From the NCBI RefSeq assembly GCF_013366375.1, contig NZ_JABWMJ010000001.1, positions 1 through 64,000 of the forward strand: a stretch of DNA of 64,000 bases, written 5' to 3'. Both the position numbers and the translations under genes were made by a program. The notes beneath the pieces were generated by a model, which saw only the letters and a program-made list of their open reading frames with translations, had not been told where the DNA came from and searched no databases. Source of the stretch: Rhizobacter koreensis. Lineage in GTDB: Bacteria; Pseudomonadota; Gammaproteobacteria; Burkholderiales; Burkholderiaceae_C. This document shows positions 49,394 through 61,504 of this stretch, piece after piece. The first letter of the stretch is position 1. Each line of letters starts with the position of its first letter.

Positions 49394-50905
49394 ATGACAT
49401 CGCCACTCGAACCACCCGCGGCCGCCACGCTGTCGCGCTCGGCACAGGCGGGCCTTGCCGACCAGCTCGCCGAGCGCTTCGCCGGGCCCATCCGGCAGCG
49501 TCTGCTCGCGCCCGGGGCGCGGCTGCCGTCGGTGCGCGAGTGCGCGCGCCGCCACGGCGTGAGTGCGCACACCGTGGTCGCCGCGTACGACCAGCTGCTC
49601 GCGCTCGGCCTCGTCGAGGCGCGCCCGCAGCGCGGCTTCTTCGTGCGCAGCCGCGGGGCGATCGCGGAGGCGGGTGCTGCTCGCGACCTGCCTGCGGCCG
49701 AGGTGATGCGCCACCCGCTGCCGATCAGCGCGACCTCGCTGATCCGCGGCATGTTCCAGCCGCCCGGCGCGCGTCCGATGCCGGGCCTCGGCACGCTGCC
49801 GGCGGAGTGGCTCGACCCCATGCTGCTGGCGCGCGCGCTGCGCCAGGTCACGAGCGCCGGCCAGCTCGAGACGACCGCGCTCCACTACGGCGACCCGGCG
49901 GGCGACCCGCGCCTGCGCCGCGCGCTCGCGGCGCGCCTCGGCGAGCACGGCATCGGCGCCGGCGTCGCGCAGATCGTCACCAGCGTCGGCGCGACCCACG
50001 CGCTCGACATCGTCACCCGCACCCTGCTGCGCGCCGGCGACCGCGTGCTGGTCGACGAGCCGGGCTGGTCGGTCGAGTACGCGCGTCTGGCGGCGCTTGG
50101 CCTTGTCATCCTGCCGGTGCCGCGCGGCGACGATGGGCCGGACCTCGCGGCGATGGAGCGCCTGATCAAGGCGCAGCCGGCGGGCGCCAAGCCGCGCCTC
50201 TACGTCACGGTGTCGGTGCTGCACAACCCGACCGGCGCCACCCTGACGCCCGGTGCGGCGCACAGGCTGCTGCAGCTCGCGACCCGCCACGATCTGCACG
50301 TGCTCGAGGACGACACCTATGCGCACCTGGCGCCGCCGCACCTGCCGCGGCTTGCCGCGCTCGACGGCCTCGAGCGCACGATCTACGTCTCGGGCTTCTC
50401 GAAGATCCTGGTGCCCAACTGGCGCGTGGGCTTCCTCGCCGCGCCCGAGCGGCTGATCGAGCGTCTGGTCGACACCAAGCTGCTGACCACGCTGACGTCG
50501 CCCGGCCTCACCGAGCAGGCGCTCGCCCACGCGCTCGAGAGCGGGCAGCTGCGTCGGCATGCCGAGCGCGTCGTCGCCAAGCTCGACGCAGCACGTGCCC
50601 GCGTCGTCAAGCTGGCGGAGTCGCACGGCTGCCGCTTCGCCGCGACCCCGCGCGGCCTGTTCGGCTGGGTCGATGCCGGCTGCGACACCGAGCGGCTCGC
50701 CGAGGCCCTGCTCGACCGCTGGCTGGTCGCGCCCGGCGCGCTGTTCCATGCCGACCATCGGCCGACGACGCTGATGCGGGTCAACTTCGCGACCAGCCAG
50801 GACGCCGCGTTCTGGCGCGCGCTGGTCGAGGCGCGCGAACAGCTCGCGACCGGGATTGCGCCCGACGCCGCTGCCGCCCAGGCGCCTCGCTCGGAAACCG
50901 CATAA
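49394..50905 (+). CDS. MocR/PdxR-type regulator (GntR helix-turn-helix + aminotransferase domain)
   Basis: MocR proteins are PLP-binding transcription factors with an aminotransferase-like sensor. The 503 residues have a GntR winged helix (about 20-90; [26 protein letters not shown] across the recognition helix) and an aminotransferase fold from about 110. That fold includes [31 protein letters not shown] and the PLP Lys in [17 protein letters not shown]. The Lys is kept, so PLP binding is expected. It is divergent from the aminotransferase-phzF pair with 110 bp between start codons. Confidence 0.93.
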   Translation: MTSPLEPPAAATLSRSAQAGLADQLAERFAGPIRQRLLAPGARLPSVRECARRHGVSAHTVVAAYDQLLALGLVEARPQRGFFVRSRGAIAEAGAARDLPAAEVMRHPLPISATSLIRGMFQPPGARPMPGLGTLPAEWLDPMLLARALRQVTSAGQLETTALHYGDPAGDPRLRRALAARLGEHGIGAGVAQIVTSVGATHALDIVTRTLLRAGDRVLVDEPGWSVEYARLAALGLVILPVPRGDDGPDLAAMERLIKAQPAGAKPRLYVTVSVLHNPTGATLTPGAAHRLLQLATRHDLHVLEDDTYAHLAPPHLPRLAALDGLERTIYVSGFSKILVPNWRVGFLAAPERLIERLVDTKLLTTLTSPGLTEQALAHALESGQLRRHAERVVAKLDAARARVVKLAESHGCRFAATPRGLFGWVDAGCDTERLAEALLDRWLVAPGALFHADHRPTTLMRVNFATSQDAAFWRALVEAREQLATGIAPDAAAAQAPRSETA

Positions 50906-50924
50906 CGATGCGCTGAAACGGTCG

Positions 50925-50953
50925 TTCACGCGACCAAGGGCGCTACCTAGGAT
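50925..50953 (+). promoter_or_regulatory. Sigma-70 promoter candidate for the sulfate-binding protein
   Basis: TTCACG (50925-50930) and TAGGAT (50948-50953) are separated by exactly 17 bp, about 43 nt before the ATG at 50997, which is preceded by CGGAG. Each hexamer matches consensus at four of six positions. Confidence 0.5.
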
Positions 50954-50996
50954 GCGCCGCTCCGGGCTTGTCACGCCCTCCTTCGGAGCGCCATCC

Positions 50997-52007
50997 ATGA
51001 ATCTCTCCCGCCGCTGGATCGTCGCAGTCGCATCGACGCTGGCCCTTGCATCGGCCGGCGCCGTCGCGCGCGACTTCACGCTGCTCAACGTCTCGTACGA
51101 CCCGACGCGCGAGCTGTACCAGGCCGTCAACGCCGCGTTCGCCGCGAGCTACAAGGCAAAGACCGGCGACACCGTGACGGTGAAGGCGTCGCACGGCGGC
51201 TCGGGCAAGCAGGCGCGCTCGATCATCGACGGCATCGACGCCGACGTGGCGACGCTCGCGCTCGCCTACGACATCGACGAGATCGCCGAGCGCGGCAAGC
51301 TGCTGCCGGCCGACTGGCAAAAGCGCCTGCCGCACAACAGCTCGCCCTACACGTCGACCTACATCTTCCTGGTGAGGAAGGGCAACCCCAAGGGCGTCAA
51401 GGACTGGAGCGATCTCGTCAGGCCGGGGCTCTCGGTGGTCACCGCGAATCCCAAGACCTCGGGCGGCGCGCGCTGGGGCTACCTCGCGGCGTACGGCTAC
51501 GCGCTGCGCCAGCCGGGCGGCAACGACGCGCAGGCGCGCGACTTCATCGGTCGCCTCTTCCGCAACGTCCCGGTGCTCGACACCGGCGCGCGCGGCTCGA
51601 CGCTGACGTTCGCGCAACGCGGCATCGGCGACGTGCTGCTCGCCTGGGAAAACGAGGCGCATCTCGCGATCAAGGAGTTCGGCGCCGACAAGTTCGACAT
51701 CGTCTATCCGCCCACGAGCATCCTTGCCGAGCCGCCGGTTGCGGTGGTCGACAAGGTGGTCGACAAGCGCGGCACCCGCGCGGTCGCGCAGGCCTACCTC
51801 GAGTACCTCTACACGCCCGAGGCGCAGGAGATCGTCGCGCGCAACCACTACCGGCCGATCGACCCCAAGGTGCAGGCCAAGTACGCCGCGCAGTTCCCCA
51901 AGATCAACCTCTTCACGATCGACGAGGTGTTCGGCGGCTGGACGCGCGCGCAGAAGACCCACTTCGCGGACGGCGGCGTGTTCGACCAGATCTACGCCAG
52001 GCACTGA
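50997..52007 (+). CDS. Periplasmic sulfate-binding protein (Sbp/CysP type)
   Basis: This is the solute-binding part of a sulfate/thiosulfate ABC importer. The 336 residues have a signal peptide ([20 protein letters not shown], cut near AVA). The family signatures follow: [63 protein letters not shown] and HYRPIDPKV. The usual permease and ATPase genes (cysT, cysW, cysA) do not follow; the next gene converges. It is therefore an orphan binding protein that would depend on a transporter elsewhere. ATG 50997 begins the signal peptide. Confidence 0.94.
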   Translation: MNLSRRWIVAVASTLALASAGAVARDFTLLNVSYDPTRELYQAVNAAFAASYKAKTGDTVTVKASHGGSGKQARSIIDGIDADVATLALAYDIDEIAERGKLLPADWQKRLPHNSSPYTSTYIFLVRKGNPKGVKDWSDLVRPGLSVVTANPKTSGGARWGYLAAYGYALRQPGGNDAQARDFIGRLFRNVPVLDTGARGSTLTFAQRGIGDVLLAWENEAHLAIKEFGADKFDIVYPPTSILAEPPVAVVDKVVDKRGTRAVAQAYLEYLYTPEAQEIVARNHYRPIDPKVQAKYAAQFPKINLFTIDEVFGGWTRAQKTHFADGGVFDQIYARH

Positions 52008-52071
52008 CCCGCACGACGCGGGCGCTGCGGGCTCGCGGCGAGTGCCGAGCGGCTGAGCCCGCGGGTGGCGT

Positions 52072-54036
<1,965 letters not shown>

Positions 54037-54039
54037 GGA

Positions 54040-55005
54040 TCAGCGTCGGTCGAGCGCGCGCTCGACGGCGTCGATGAACGTGCGGGCGACGTCGAAGCCG
54101 GTCTGGTCGGTGATCTCCTGGAAGCAGGTCGGGCTGGTCACGTTGATCTCGGTCAGGCTGTCGCCGATCACGTCGAGGCCGACGAGCAGCAGGCCGCGTG
54201 CGGCGAGGATGGGCCCGATGTGCTCGGCGATCTCGCGGTCGCGCTCGCTCAGCGGCTGGGCGACACCCTTGCCGCCGGCCGCGAGGTTGCCGCGGATCTC
54301 GCTGCCTTGCGGAATGCGCGCCAGCGAATATGGCACCGGCACGCCGTCGATGACGAGGATGCGCTTGTCGCCCTTGACGATCTCCGGCACGTAGCGCTGC
54401 ACCATAACCGTGGTCGCGCCACCCTGGTTGAGCGTCTCGACGATCGAGCCGAGGTTCATGCCGTCCGCGCCGACGCGGAAGATCCCGGCGCCGCCCATGC
54501 CGTCGAGCGGCTTGAGGATGACGTCGCGGTGCTCGGCGTGGAACGCCTTGAGCGCCGCCGCGTCGCGGGTGACGAGGGTCGGCGCGATGAACTGCGGGAA
54601 CTCGAGGATGGCGAGCTTTTCCGGGTGATCGCGCAGCGCCGCCGGCTTGTTGAAGACGCGCGCGCCCTCCCGCTCGGCCTGCTGCAGCAGGTGCGTCGCG
54701 TAGAAGTATTCGGCGTCGAACGGCGGGTCCTTGCGCATCACGACCGCATCGGTCGCCGCCAGCACGCCGGCGGCGGCCTCGGGCGGGTCGATCTCGATCT
54801 CGCGGAACCAGCGCGCCGGATCGCCGGTGAGCTCGACGTGGCGCACCCGCGCGCTCACCTTGGCGCCCTGCTGCCAGCGCAGGTCACGCGGCTCGCAGGC
54901 GTAGAGCTGGTGGCCGCGCCGGGCGGCCTCGCGCATCATCGCGAAGGTCGAGTCCTTCTTGATGTTGAAGGCTTCGAGCGGGTCGGCAACGAACAGCAGT
55001 TTCAT
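54040..55005 (-). CDS. gshB: Glutathione synthetase
   Basis: GshB adds glycine to gamma-glutamylcysteine using ATP. The 321-residue ATP-grasp protein has MKLLFVADPLEAFNIKKDST, VMRKDPPFDAEYFYATHLL, KPLDGMGGAGIFR (ATP-grasp loop), and ITEINVTSPTCFQEI-like ending (LTEINVTSPTCFQEI) with metal ligands. It is 43 nt downstream of kup and 3 nt upstream of uup. Confidence 0.98.
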   Translation of the reverse strand: MKLLFVADPLEAFNIKKDSTFAMMREAARRGHQLYACEPRDLRWQQGAKVSARVRHVELTGDPARWFREIEIDPPEAAAGVLAATDAVVMRKDPPFDAEYFYATHLLQQAEREGARVFNKPAALRDHPEKLAILEFPQFIAPTLVTRDAAALKAFHAEHRDVILKPLDGMGGAGIFRVGADGMNLGSIVETLNQGGATTVMVQRYVPEIVKGDKRILVIDGVPVPYSLARIPQGSEIRGNLAAGGKGVAQPLSERDREIAEHIGPILAARGLLLVGLDVIGDSLTEINVTSPTCFQEITDQTGFDVARTFIDAVERALDRR

Positions 55006-55048
55006 CGGGGTTCTCGTTGATGCGTCGAGCCGCGCACGCGGCCCGGCG

Positions 55049-56923
55049 TCAGATCTCGACCTTGGAGCCGAGCTCGACGACGCGGTTGGCCGGCAGGCGC
55101 AGGAAGTCGGCGGCCGCCGAAGCGTTGCGGTGCATCCCCGCGAACAGCTTCTCGCGCCAGTCGGCCATGCCGCTGCCGAGCGTCGGAATCACGATGTCGC
55201 GCGACAGGAAGTACGAGGTGTCCATGTCGTCGATCACGCAGCCGGCCCGGCGCAGCTCGGCGAGCGCCACTGGCACGTCGGGCTCGTCCTTGAAGCCGAA
55301 GTTGAGCGTGACCTGCCAGCAGTCGTGGCCAAGCGGCTCCATCTGGTAGCGCTCGTTCGGCGCCACCCACGGCGCTTCGTGGTGCCGCACCGTCACGAAC
55401 AGGTTCGTCTCGTGCAGCACCTTGTTGTGCTTGAGGTTGTGCAGCAGCGCGTTCGGCGTGAAACCCTGGTCGCTGACCAGGAACACCGCGGTGCCGGGAA
55501 CCCGGGTCGGCGGGCTGATGAACACCGACTCGAGGAAGCCCTTCAGGTCGATCGCGTCGGAGCGCAGGCTTTCCGACATGAGATGGCGGCCCTGCTTCCA
55601 GGTCATCATCAGCATGAACATCATGATGCCGATCAGCACCGGGAACCAGCCGCCGTCGATGACCTTGACGACGTTGGCAGCGAAGAACGTCACGTCGACG
55701 ACGAAGAAGAAGCCGGTGGCGGCGAAGCACACCCACCACGGGTAGCGCCAGCCGTAGCGGATCACGAAGAACGTCATCGTGGTCGTGATCAGCATGTCGA
55801 TCGTCACCGCGATCCCGTACGCGGCCGCGAGCTCGCTGCTCGAGCCGAACAGCACGACCGCGAACACGATGCAGACGTAGAGCGCCCAGTTGACGAACGG
55901 CACGTAGATCTGGCCGGTCTCGCGCACCGAGGTGTGCATGATGCGCAGGCGCGGCAGGTAGCCGAGCTGGATCGCCTGCTTGGTGACCGAGAACGCGGCG
56001 GTGATCAGCGCCTGCGACGCGATCACGGTGGCGCACGTCGCCAGGCCGATCAGCGGATAGAGCGCCCAGCCCGGCGCCATCCCGTAGAACGGGTTGCGCG
56101 CGCTCTCGGGATGAGCGAGCAGCAGCGCGCCCTGCCCGAAGTAGTTGAGCACCAGCGCGGGCATCGCGAGAGCGAACCAGGCGATGCGGATCGGGCGCTT
56201 GCCGAAGTGACCCATGTCGGCGTAGAGCGCCTCGGCGCCGGTCACGCAGAGCACGATCGCGCCCAGCGCGACGAAGGCGATCCCGGCATGGGCGAAGAGG
56301 AAGTCGAGCGCATAGCGCGGGTCGAGCGCCTCGAGCACGCGCGGGTTGGTCGCGATGTGCATGAGGCCGAGCACCGCCAGCACGCCGAACCAGGCCGCCA
56401 TCAGCGGGCCGAACACCTTCCCGACCTGACTGGTGCCGCGTCGCTGGACGACGAAGAGCAGTGTCAGGACCACCAGGGTGACCGGCACCACGTAGTCGTG
56501 CAGGCGCGGCGCGGCGACCTCGAGGCCCTCGACCGCCGACAGCACCGAGATCGCCGGCGTGATGACGCCGTCGCCGAAGAAGATCGCGGTGCCGAAGATC
56601 CCGATGAAGAGCAGGCGCTGGCGCAGCGCCGGGCGGTCCTTCACGGCCTGCGAGGCAAGCGCGAGCATCGCGACGAGACCGCCCTCGCCGTTGTTGTCGG
56701 CGCGCAGGATCAGGACGACGTACTTGACCGAGACGATGACCGTCAGCGTCCAGAACACCAGCGACAGCACGCCGTAGATGTTCGCCGGCGTGAGCGGCAC
56801 CCGGCCCTCGGCGAACACCTCCTTCAGGGCGTACAGCGGGCTGGTGCCGATGTCGCCGTAGACGACGCCGATCGCCCCGAGGATCAGCGCCGCGAGGCTC
56901 GAGCGGGAATGGCTGCTCTTCAC
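55049..56923 (-). CDS. kup: Kup-type potassium uptake permease
   Basis: Kup proteins import K+ with H+ in the inner membrane. The 624 residues have about twelve membrane segments in the N-terminal 450 residues, opening with [23 protein letters not shown], the family signature, and [20 protein letters not shown]. The last 160 residues are a cytoplasmic domain. The start is GTG at 56923. It lies between gshA (40 nt) and gshB (43 nt), all on one strand. Confidence 0.96.
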   Translation of the reverse strand: MKSSHSRSSLAALILGAIGVVYGDIGTSPLYALKEVFAEGRVPLTPANIYGVLSLVFWTLTVIVSVKYVVLILRADNNGEGGLVAMLALASQAVKDRPALRQRLLFIGIFGTAIFFGDGVITPAISVLSAVEGLEVAAPRLHDYVVPVTLVVLTLLFVVQRRGTSQVGKVFGPLMAAWFGVLAVLGLMHIATNPRVLEALDPRYALDFLFAHAGIAFVALGAIVLCVTGAEALYADMGHFGKRPIRIAWFALAMPALVLNYFGQGALLLAHPESARNPFYGMAPGWALYPLIGLATCATVIASQALITAAFSVTKQAIQLGYLPRLRIMHTSVRETGQIYVPFVNWALYVCIVFAVVLFGSSSELAAAYGIAVTIDMLITTTMTFFVIRYGWRYPWWVCFAATGFFFVVDVTFFAANVVKVIDGGWFPVLIGIMMFMLMMTWKQGRHLMSESLRSDAIDLKGFLESVFISPPTRVPGTAVFLVSDQGFTPNALLHNLKHNKVLHETNLFVTVRHHEAPWVAPNERYQMEPLGHDCWQVTLNFGFKDEPDVPVALAELRRAGCVIDDMDTSYFLSRDIVIPTLGSGMADWREKLFAGMHRNASAAADFLRLPANRVVELGSKVEI

Positions 56924-56963
56924 GCGCCTGTCGCCGCCGCCGGGCAGACGGCAGCGATCGCCT

Positions 56964-58259
56964 TCACTCGTAGACCTCGGCGTCGGGGTCGGTCGCCTCC
57001 AGCTCGTAGCTGGCAGCCACCATGGCGAGGCGCGCGATCACGCCGTACATGTAGAACCGGTTCGGCGCGCTGGCACCCGGCTTGGCGCCGGGCTTGGGAA
57101 GCTGGTTGCTGCCGGCGAACGCGAGCGGAACGAAGCTCGCCCCGGGCGCGTTGAGGTTCTCGTCGACACCGCGCTCGGCATTCACGCGGTAGAAGCCGCC
57201 GACCACGTAGCGGTCGATCATGTAGACCACGGGCTCGGCAGCGGCCTCGTTGATGCGCTCGTAGGTCGGCACGCCCTCCTGGAGGATGACCTCGCTCACC
57301 TCCTGGCCGTCCTTGATCACGCTCATCTTGTTGCGCGTGCGACGGCTCAGGTCGGCGAGCTCCTTCGGGTCGCGCACCGTCATGATGCCCATGCCGTAGG
57401 TCCCGGCGTCGGCCTTGACGATGAGGAACGGCTTTTCCTGAATGCCGTATTCCTTGTACTTGCGGCGGATTTTGGCCAGCAGCGTCTCGGCGTTGCTGGC
57501 CAGGCAGTCGGCGCCCGCGCCCTCGGTGAAGTTGACCTCGCCGCAGTGCGCGAACAGCGGGTTGATCAGCCACGGGTCCATGCCGAGGAGCTTGGCAAAC
57601 TTCTTCGCGAGCTCCTCGTAGGCCGCGAAGTGCTTCGTCTTGCGGCGCACCGCCCAGCCGGCGTGCAGCGGCGGCAGCAGGTATTGCTGGTGCACGTCGC
57701 TCAGCACCTCCGGCAGGCCCGCGGAGAGGTCGTTGTTGAGCAGGATGGTGCAGGGGTCGAAGCCCTTGAGGCCGATCCGGCCGCGCGTGCGCACCAGCGG
57801 CTCGATGGTCAGGCTGCTGCCGTCGGGCAGCGCGATCGGCGTCGGCGCGGTCACCGCCGGGTCGAGCGAGCCGAGGCGGACGTTGAGACCCGCCTGGTGG
57901 AAGATCTCGACGAGCCGGGCGACGTTCAGCAGGTAGAACGAATTGCGGGTGTGGCTTTCCGGGATCAGCAGCAGGTTCTTGGCTTCCGGACAGATCTTCT
58001 CGATCGCCGCCATCGCCGCCTGCACCGCCAGCGGCAGCATTTCCGGGGTGAGATTGTTGAATCCCCCCGGGAACAGGTTGGTGTCGACCGGGGCAAGCTT
58101 GAAACCGGCGTTTCGCAGGTCGACCGACGTGTAGAACGGCGGCGTGTGTTCCATCCACTCGAGGCGGAACCAGCGTTCGATCGCCGGCAGCGACTCGAGA
58201 ATGCGCTGCTCGAGCTCGTTGATCGGGCCGGTCAGCGCAGTGATGAGATGAGGAACCAT
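56964..58259 (-). CDS. gshA: Glutamate-cysteine ligase, proteobacterial (GshA ferrooxidans-type) family
   Basis: GshA makes gamma-glutamylcysteine, the first step of glutathione synthesis. The 431 residues belong to the type found in beta- and some gammaproteobacteria, unrelated in sequence to E. coli GshA. Landmarks are [48 protein letters not shown] and [17 protein letters not shown]. The start is ATG 58259 ([19 protein letters not shown]). A short hairpin, CCTCGG/CCGAGG, is in the 5' leader. It is the first gene of the gshA-kup-gshB-uup unit. Confidence 0.95.
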   Translation of the reverse strand: MVPHLITALTGPINELEQRILESLPAIERWFRLEWMEHTPPFYTSVDLRNAGFKLAPVDTNLFPGGFNNLTPEMLPLAVQAAMAAIEKICPEAKNLLLIPESHTRNSFYLLNVARLVEIFHQAGLNVRLGSLDPAVTAPTPIALPDGSSLTIEPLVRTRGRIGLKGFDPCTILLNNDLSAGLPEVLSDVHQQYLLPPLHAGWAVRRKTKHFAAYEELAKKFAKLLGMDPWLINPLFAHCGEVNFTEGAGADCLASNAETLLAKIRRKYKEYGIQEKPFLIVKADAGTYGMGIMTVRDPKELADLSRRTRNKMSVIKDGQEVSEVILQEGVPTYERINEAAAEPVVYMIDRYVVGGFYRVNAERGVDENLNAPGASFVPLAFAGSNQLPKPGAKPGASAPNRFYMYGVIARLAMVAASYELEATDPDAEVYE

Positions 58260-58303
58260 GACGGTGGGCAGCCTCGGAGCCTGCCGAGGTGCGAGCGGGG
58301 ACG

Positions 58304-58309
58304 ATTCTA
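58304..58309 (-). promoter_or_regulatory. -10 box candidate for gshA
   Basis: TAGAAT on the minus strand, 44 nt upstream of the gshA ATG. No clear -35 partner is seen. It is one of few AT-rich hexamers in the region between gshA and the amt terminator. Confidence 0.4.
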
Positions 58310-58454
58310 GGCATATGAGGTGCCGGGCCCGGCGCGACAAGGCGAGGTTGCAGCCCGCCGCCGCCGCAGGCGCCGCCCCGCCCCTCCCGCGACGTCTGAC
58401 CGCATCCGGTGCGGGTCGGGTGCCGCGCCGGCTACGCCGCCCGGCGCCGGCCGG

Positions 58455-58484
58455 AACGAAGAAAGGGCCTCCGAAGAGGCCCTT
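58455..58484 (-). terminator. Terminator of the porin-glnK-amt transcript
   Basis: A perfect 9-bp stem, AAGGGCCTC/GAGGCCCTT, with a TTCG tetraloop on the minus strand, followed by TTCTTCG. It lies 41 nt after the amt stop codon. Confidence 0.8.
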
Positions 58485-58525
58485 CCATGCGGCGAGCGCC
58501 GCTCCGGCGCCCGCGAGGGGCGGCG

Positions 58526-60112
58526 TCAGTTGTGGTACGCCGTCTCGCCGTGCGAGCTGATGTCCAGACCCTCGCGCTCGTCTTCCTCGCTCACGCGCAG
58601 GCCGATCACGACGTCGACGATCTTGTAGGCGATCAGCGAGACCACCGCCGACCAGACCACCGTCAGCAGAACCGCTTTCAGCTGGATCCAGACCTGGGCC
58701 AGGATCGGCGTCGAGCTCACCGTGCCGGTGACCCAGTCGCCCACGAGGCCGGGGCCGCCGAGCGCCTGGTTGTTGAAGACGCCGGTCAGCAGCGCACCGA
58801 CGATGCCGCCGACGCCGTGGATGCCGAACACGTCGAGCGAGTCGTCCGCCCCCAGCAGGCGCTTGAGACCACGCACGCCCCACAGGCAGGCGAAGCCGGC
58901 GATGAAGCCGATGACGATCGCGCCCATGAAGCCGACGTTGCCGCAAGCCGGGGTGATCGCGACCAGGCCGGCCACCGCGCCCGACGCGGCGCCGAGCATC
59001 GACGCCTTGCCCTTGAGCATCGCCTCGCCCAAGCACCACGCCAGCACCGCCGCGGCAGTGGCCGACAGCGTGTTGATGAACGCCAGCACGGCGCCGCTGC
59101 TCGCCTCGAGCGCCGAGCCGGCGTTGAAGCCGAACCAGCCGACCCACAGCAGCGCGGCACCCACCATCGTCAGCGTCAGGGAGTGCGGCGTGAACGCCTC
59201 GCGCCCGTAGCCGATCCGCTTGCCGACCATGTAGGCGCCGACCAGGCCGGCGACCGCAGCGTTGATGTGGACCACCGTGCCGCCCGCGAAGTCGAGCGCG
59301 CCCATCTGCCAGATGAAGCCGGCCTTGCTGTTCATCTCGTCGGCGACGGCCGCCGTGGTGTACGCGTCAGGGCCCATCCAGTACCAGACCATGTGCGCGA
59401 TCGGCGCATAGCTGAAGGTGAACCAGAGCACCATGAACAGCAGCACGGCCGAGAATTTCATGCGCTCGGCGAACGCGCCGACGATCAGGCAGCAGGTGAT
59501 CGCCGCGAAGGTGGCCTGGAACGCCATGAACAGCAGCTCGGGCAGCACCACTCCCTTGCTGAAGGTCGCGCCCATCGCATAGGTGCCGTCGGCCGGGTTG
59601 AACAGGCCTTTCATGAACAGCCGGTCGAAGCCGCCGAAGAAGGCGTTGCCCTCGGTGAACGCGAGGCTGTAGCCGTACACGCACCAGACCACGACGATCA
59701 GCGAGAAGGTCACGAACACCTGCATCAGCACCGACAGCATGTTCTTGCTGCGCACCAGGCCGCCGTAGAACAGCGCCAGGCCGGGGATCGACATCATGAT
59801 GACGAGCAGCGTCGCGACGATGATCCAGGCGACGTCGCCCTTGTTCGGCGTCGGCGCGGCGGCCGACGCGGCCGGCTGGGCCCCGGTGGCGCCGGCGGTC
59901 GCGCCGCTGGTGCCCGGGCCGGCCAGCGCGGCCGAGGCGGCCGACGCCGCCGCGGCCACCGCCGACGCGGCGCTCGACGCGGCCGAGCCGACGTCGGTCG
60001 CCACCGCGCTCGCGGTCGACGCCGGCTCGGACGCGGCGGGCTGCGCCAGCGCGGCGCCGTCGAAGCCGAGTGCCGCCGCGAGGAACGCGCCGGCCAGGAT
60101 GAGTTTCTTCAT
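58526..60112 (-). CDS. amtB: Ammonium transporter (Amt family)
   Basis: Amt proteins are trimeric inner-membrane ammonium channels. The 528 residues from ATG 60112 start with a signal peptide (MKKLILAGAFLAAALGFDGA then ALAQ). An Ala/Ser/Thr-rich stretch of about 65 residues follows, then 11 membrane helices. Pore features include GGTVVHINAAVAGLVGA (pore His) and GIHGVGGIVGALLTG (second His), and the C-terminal tail (DEREGLDISSHGETAYHN) is the GlnK-interacting type. A start 5 codons upstream (60127) is possible. glnK lies 20 nt upstream, the universal pairing. Confidence 0.97.
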   Translation of the reverse strand: MKKLILAGAFLAAALGFDGAALAQPAASEPASTASAVATDVGSAASSAASAVAAAASAASAALAGPGTSGATAGATGAQPAASAAAPTPNKGDVAWIIVATLLVIMMSIPGLALFYGGLVRSKNMLSVLMQVFVTFSLIVVVWCVYGYSLAFTEGNAFFGGFDRLFMKGLFNPADGTYAMGATFSKGVVLPELLFMAFQATFAAITCCLIVGAFAERMKFSAVLLFMVLWFTFSYAPIAHMVWYWMGPDAYTTAAVADEMNSKAGFIWQMGALDFAGGTVVHINAAVAGLVGAYMVGKRIGYGREAFTPHSLTLTMVGAALLWVGWFGFNAGSALEASSGAVLAFINTLSATAAAVLAWCLGEAMLKGKASMLGAASGAVAGLVAITPACGNVGFMGAIVIGFIAGFACLWGVRGLKRLLGADDSLDVFGIHGVGGIVGALLTGVFNNQALGGPGLVGDWVTGTVSSTPILAQVWIQLKAVLLTVVWSAVVSLIAYKIVDVVIGLRVSEEDEREGLDISSHGETAYHN

Positions 60113-60132
60113 GGTTGTTGTCTGCATGGCGT

Positions 60133-61264
<1,132 letters not shown>

Positions 61265-61304
61265 CGGGTCAACTCCAGGCTTGAGAGGGGATCGAGCCCA
61301 TTTC

Positions 61305-61319
61305 GCAGCTTCTGTGCCA
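61305..61319 (-). promoter_or_regulatory. Sigma-54 promoter of porin-glnK-amt
   Basis: The minus strand reads TGGCACAGAAGCTGC: GG and GC are separated exactly as in the -24/-12 consensus (TGGCAC-N5-YTGC). The predicted start site is about 29 nt before the porin ATG. Confidence 0.8.
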
Positions 61320-61391
61320 AGCGGTGTCGAGGCATCCGTGCCCTCGCCGCGCGCAGCGCAGCCGCGCCGGAACCCGGCGGCTGGCGCAGCA

Positions 61392-61440
61392 AGCACCCGA
61401 AAGGTGCATGCGCCACCCCCAATCAACCCGTTCTGGTGCA
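61392..61440 (-). promoter_or_regulatory. Two NtrC-type enhancer sites
   Basis: The minus-strand sequence TGCACCTTTCGGGTGCT (61392-61408) matches TGCACC-N5-GGTGCA at all but the last base. A second, half-degenerate site, TGCACCAGAACGGGTTG (61424-61440), lies 32 bp further upstream. Their centres are about 107 and 139 bp before the predicted sigma-54 start, very near the -108/-140 placement at E. coli glnA. NtrC control is inferred. Confidence 0.75.
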
Positions 61441-61504
61441 CCCGTCACCGACGGTTGCCGCCGTGGCGTCGCCCTATCCTGCTGCGCAGCACCTGCGCCC
61501 CGTG

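Noticed and set aside
52008..52071. A GC-rich inverted repeat between the sulfate-binding protein and uup as bidirectional terminator
   Set aside because: An 8-bp outer stem exists (GCGGGCTC/GAGCCCGC), but there is no T-run on either strand.
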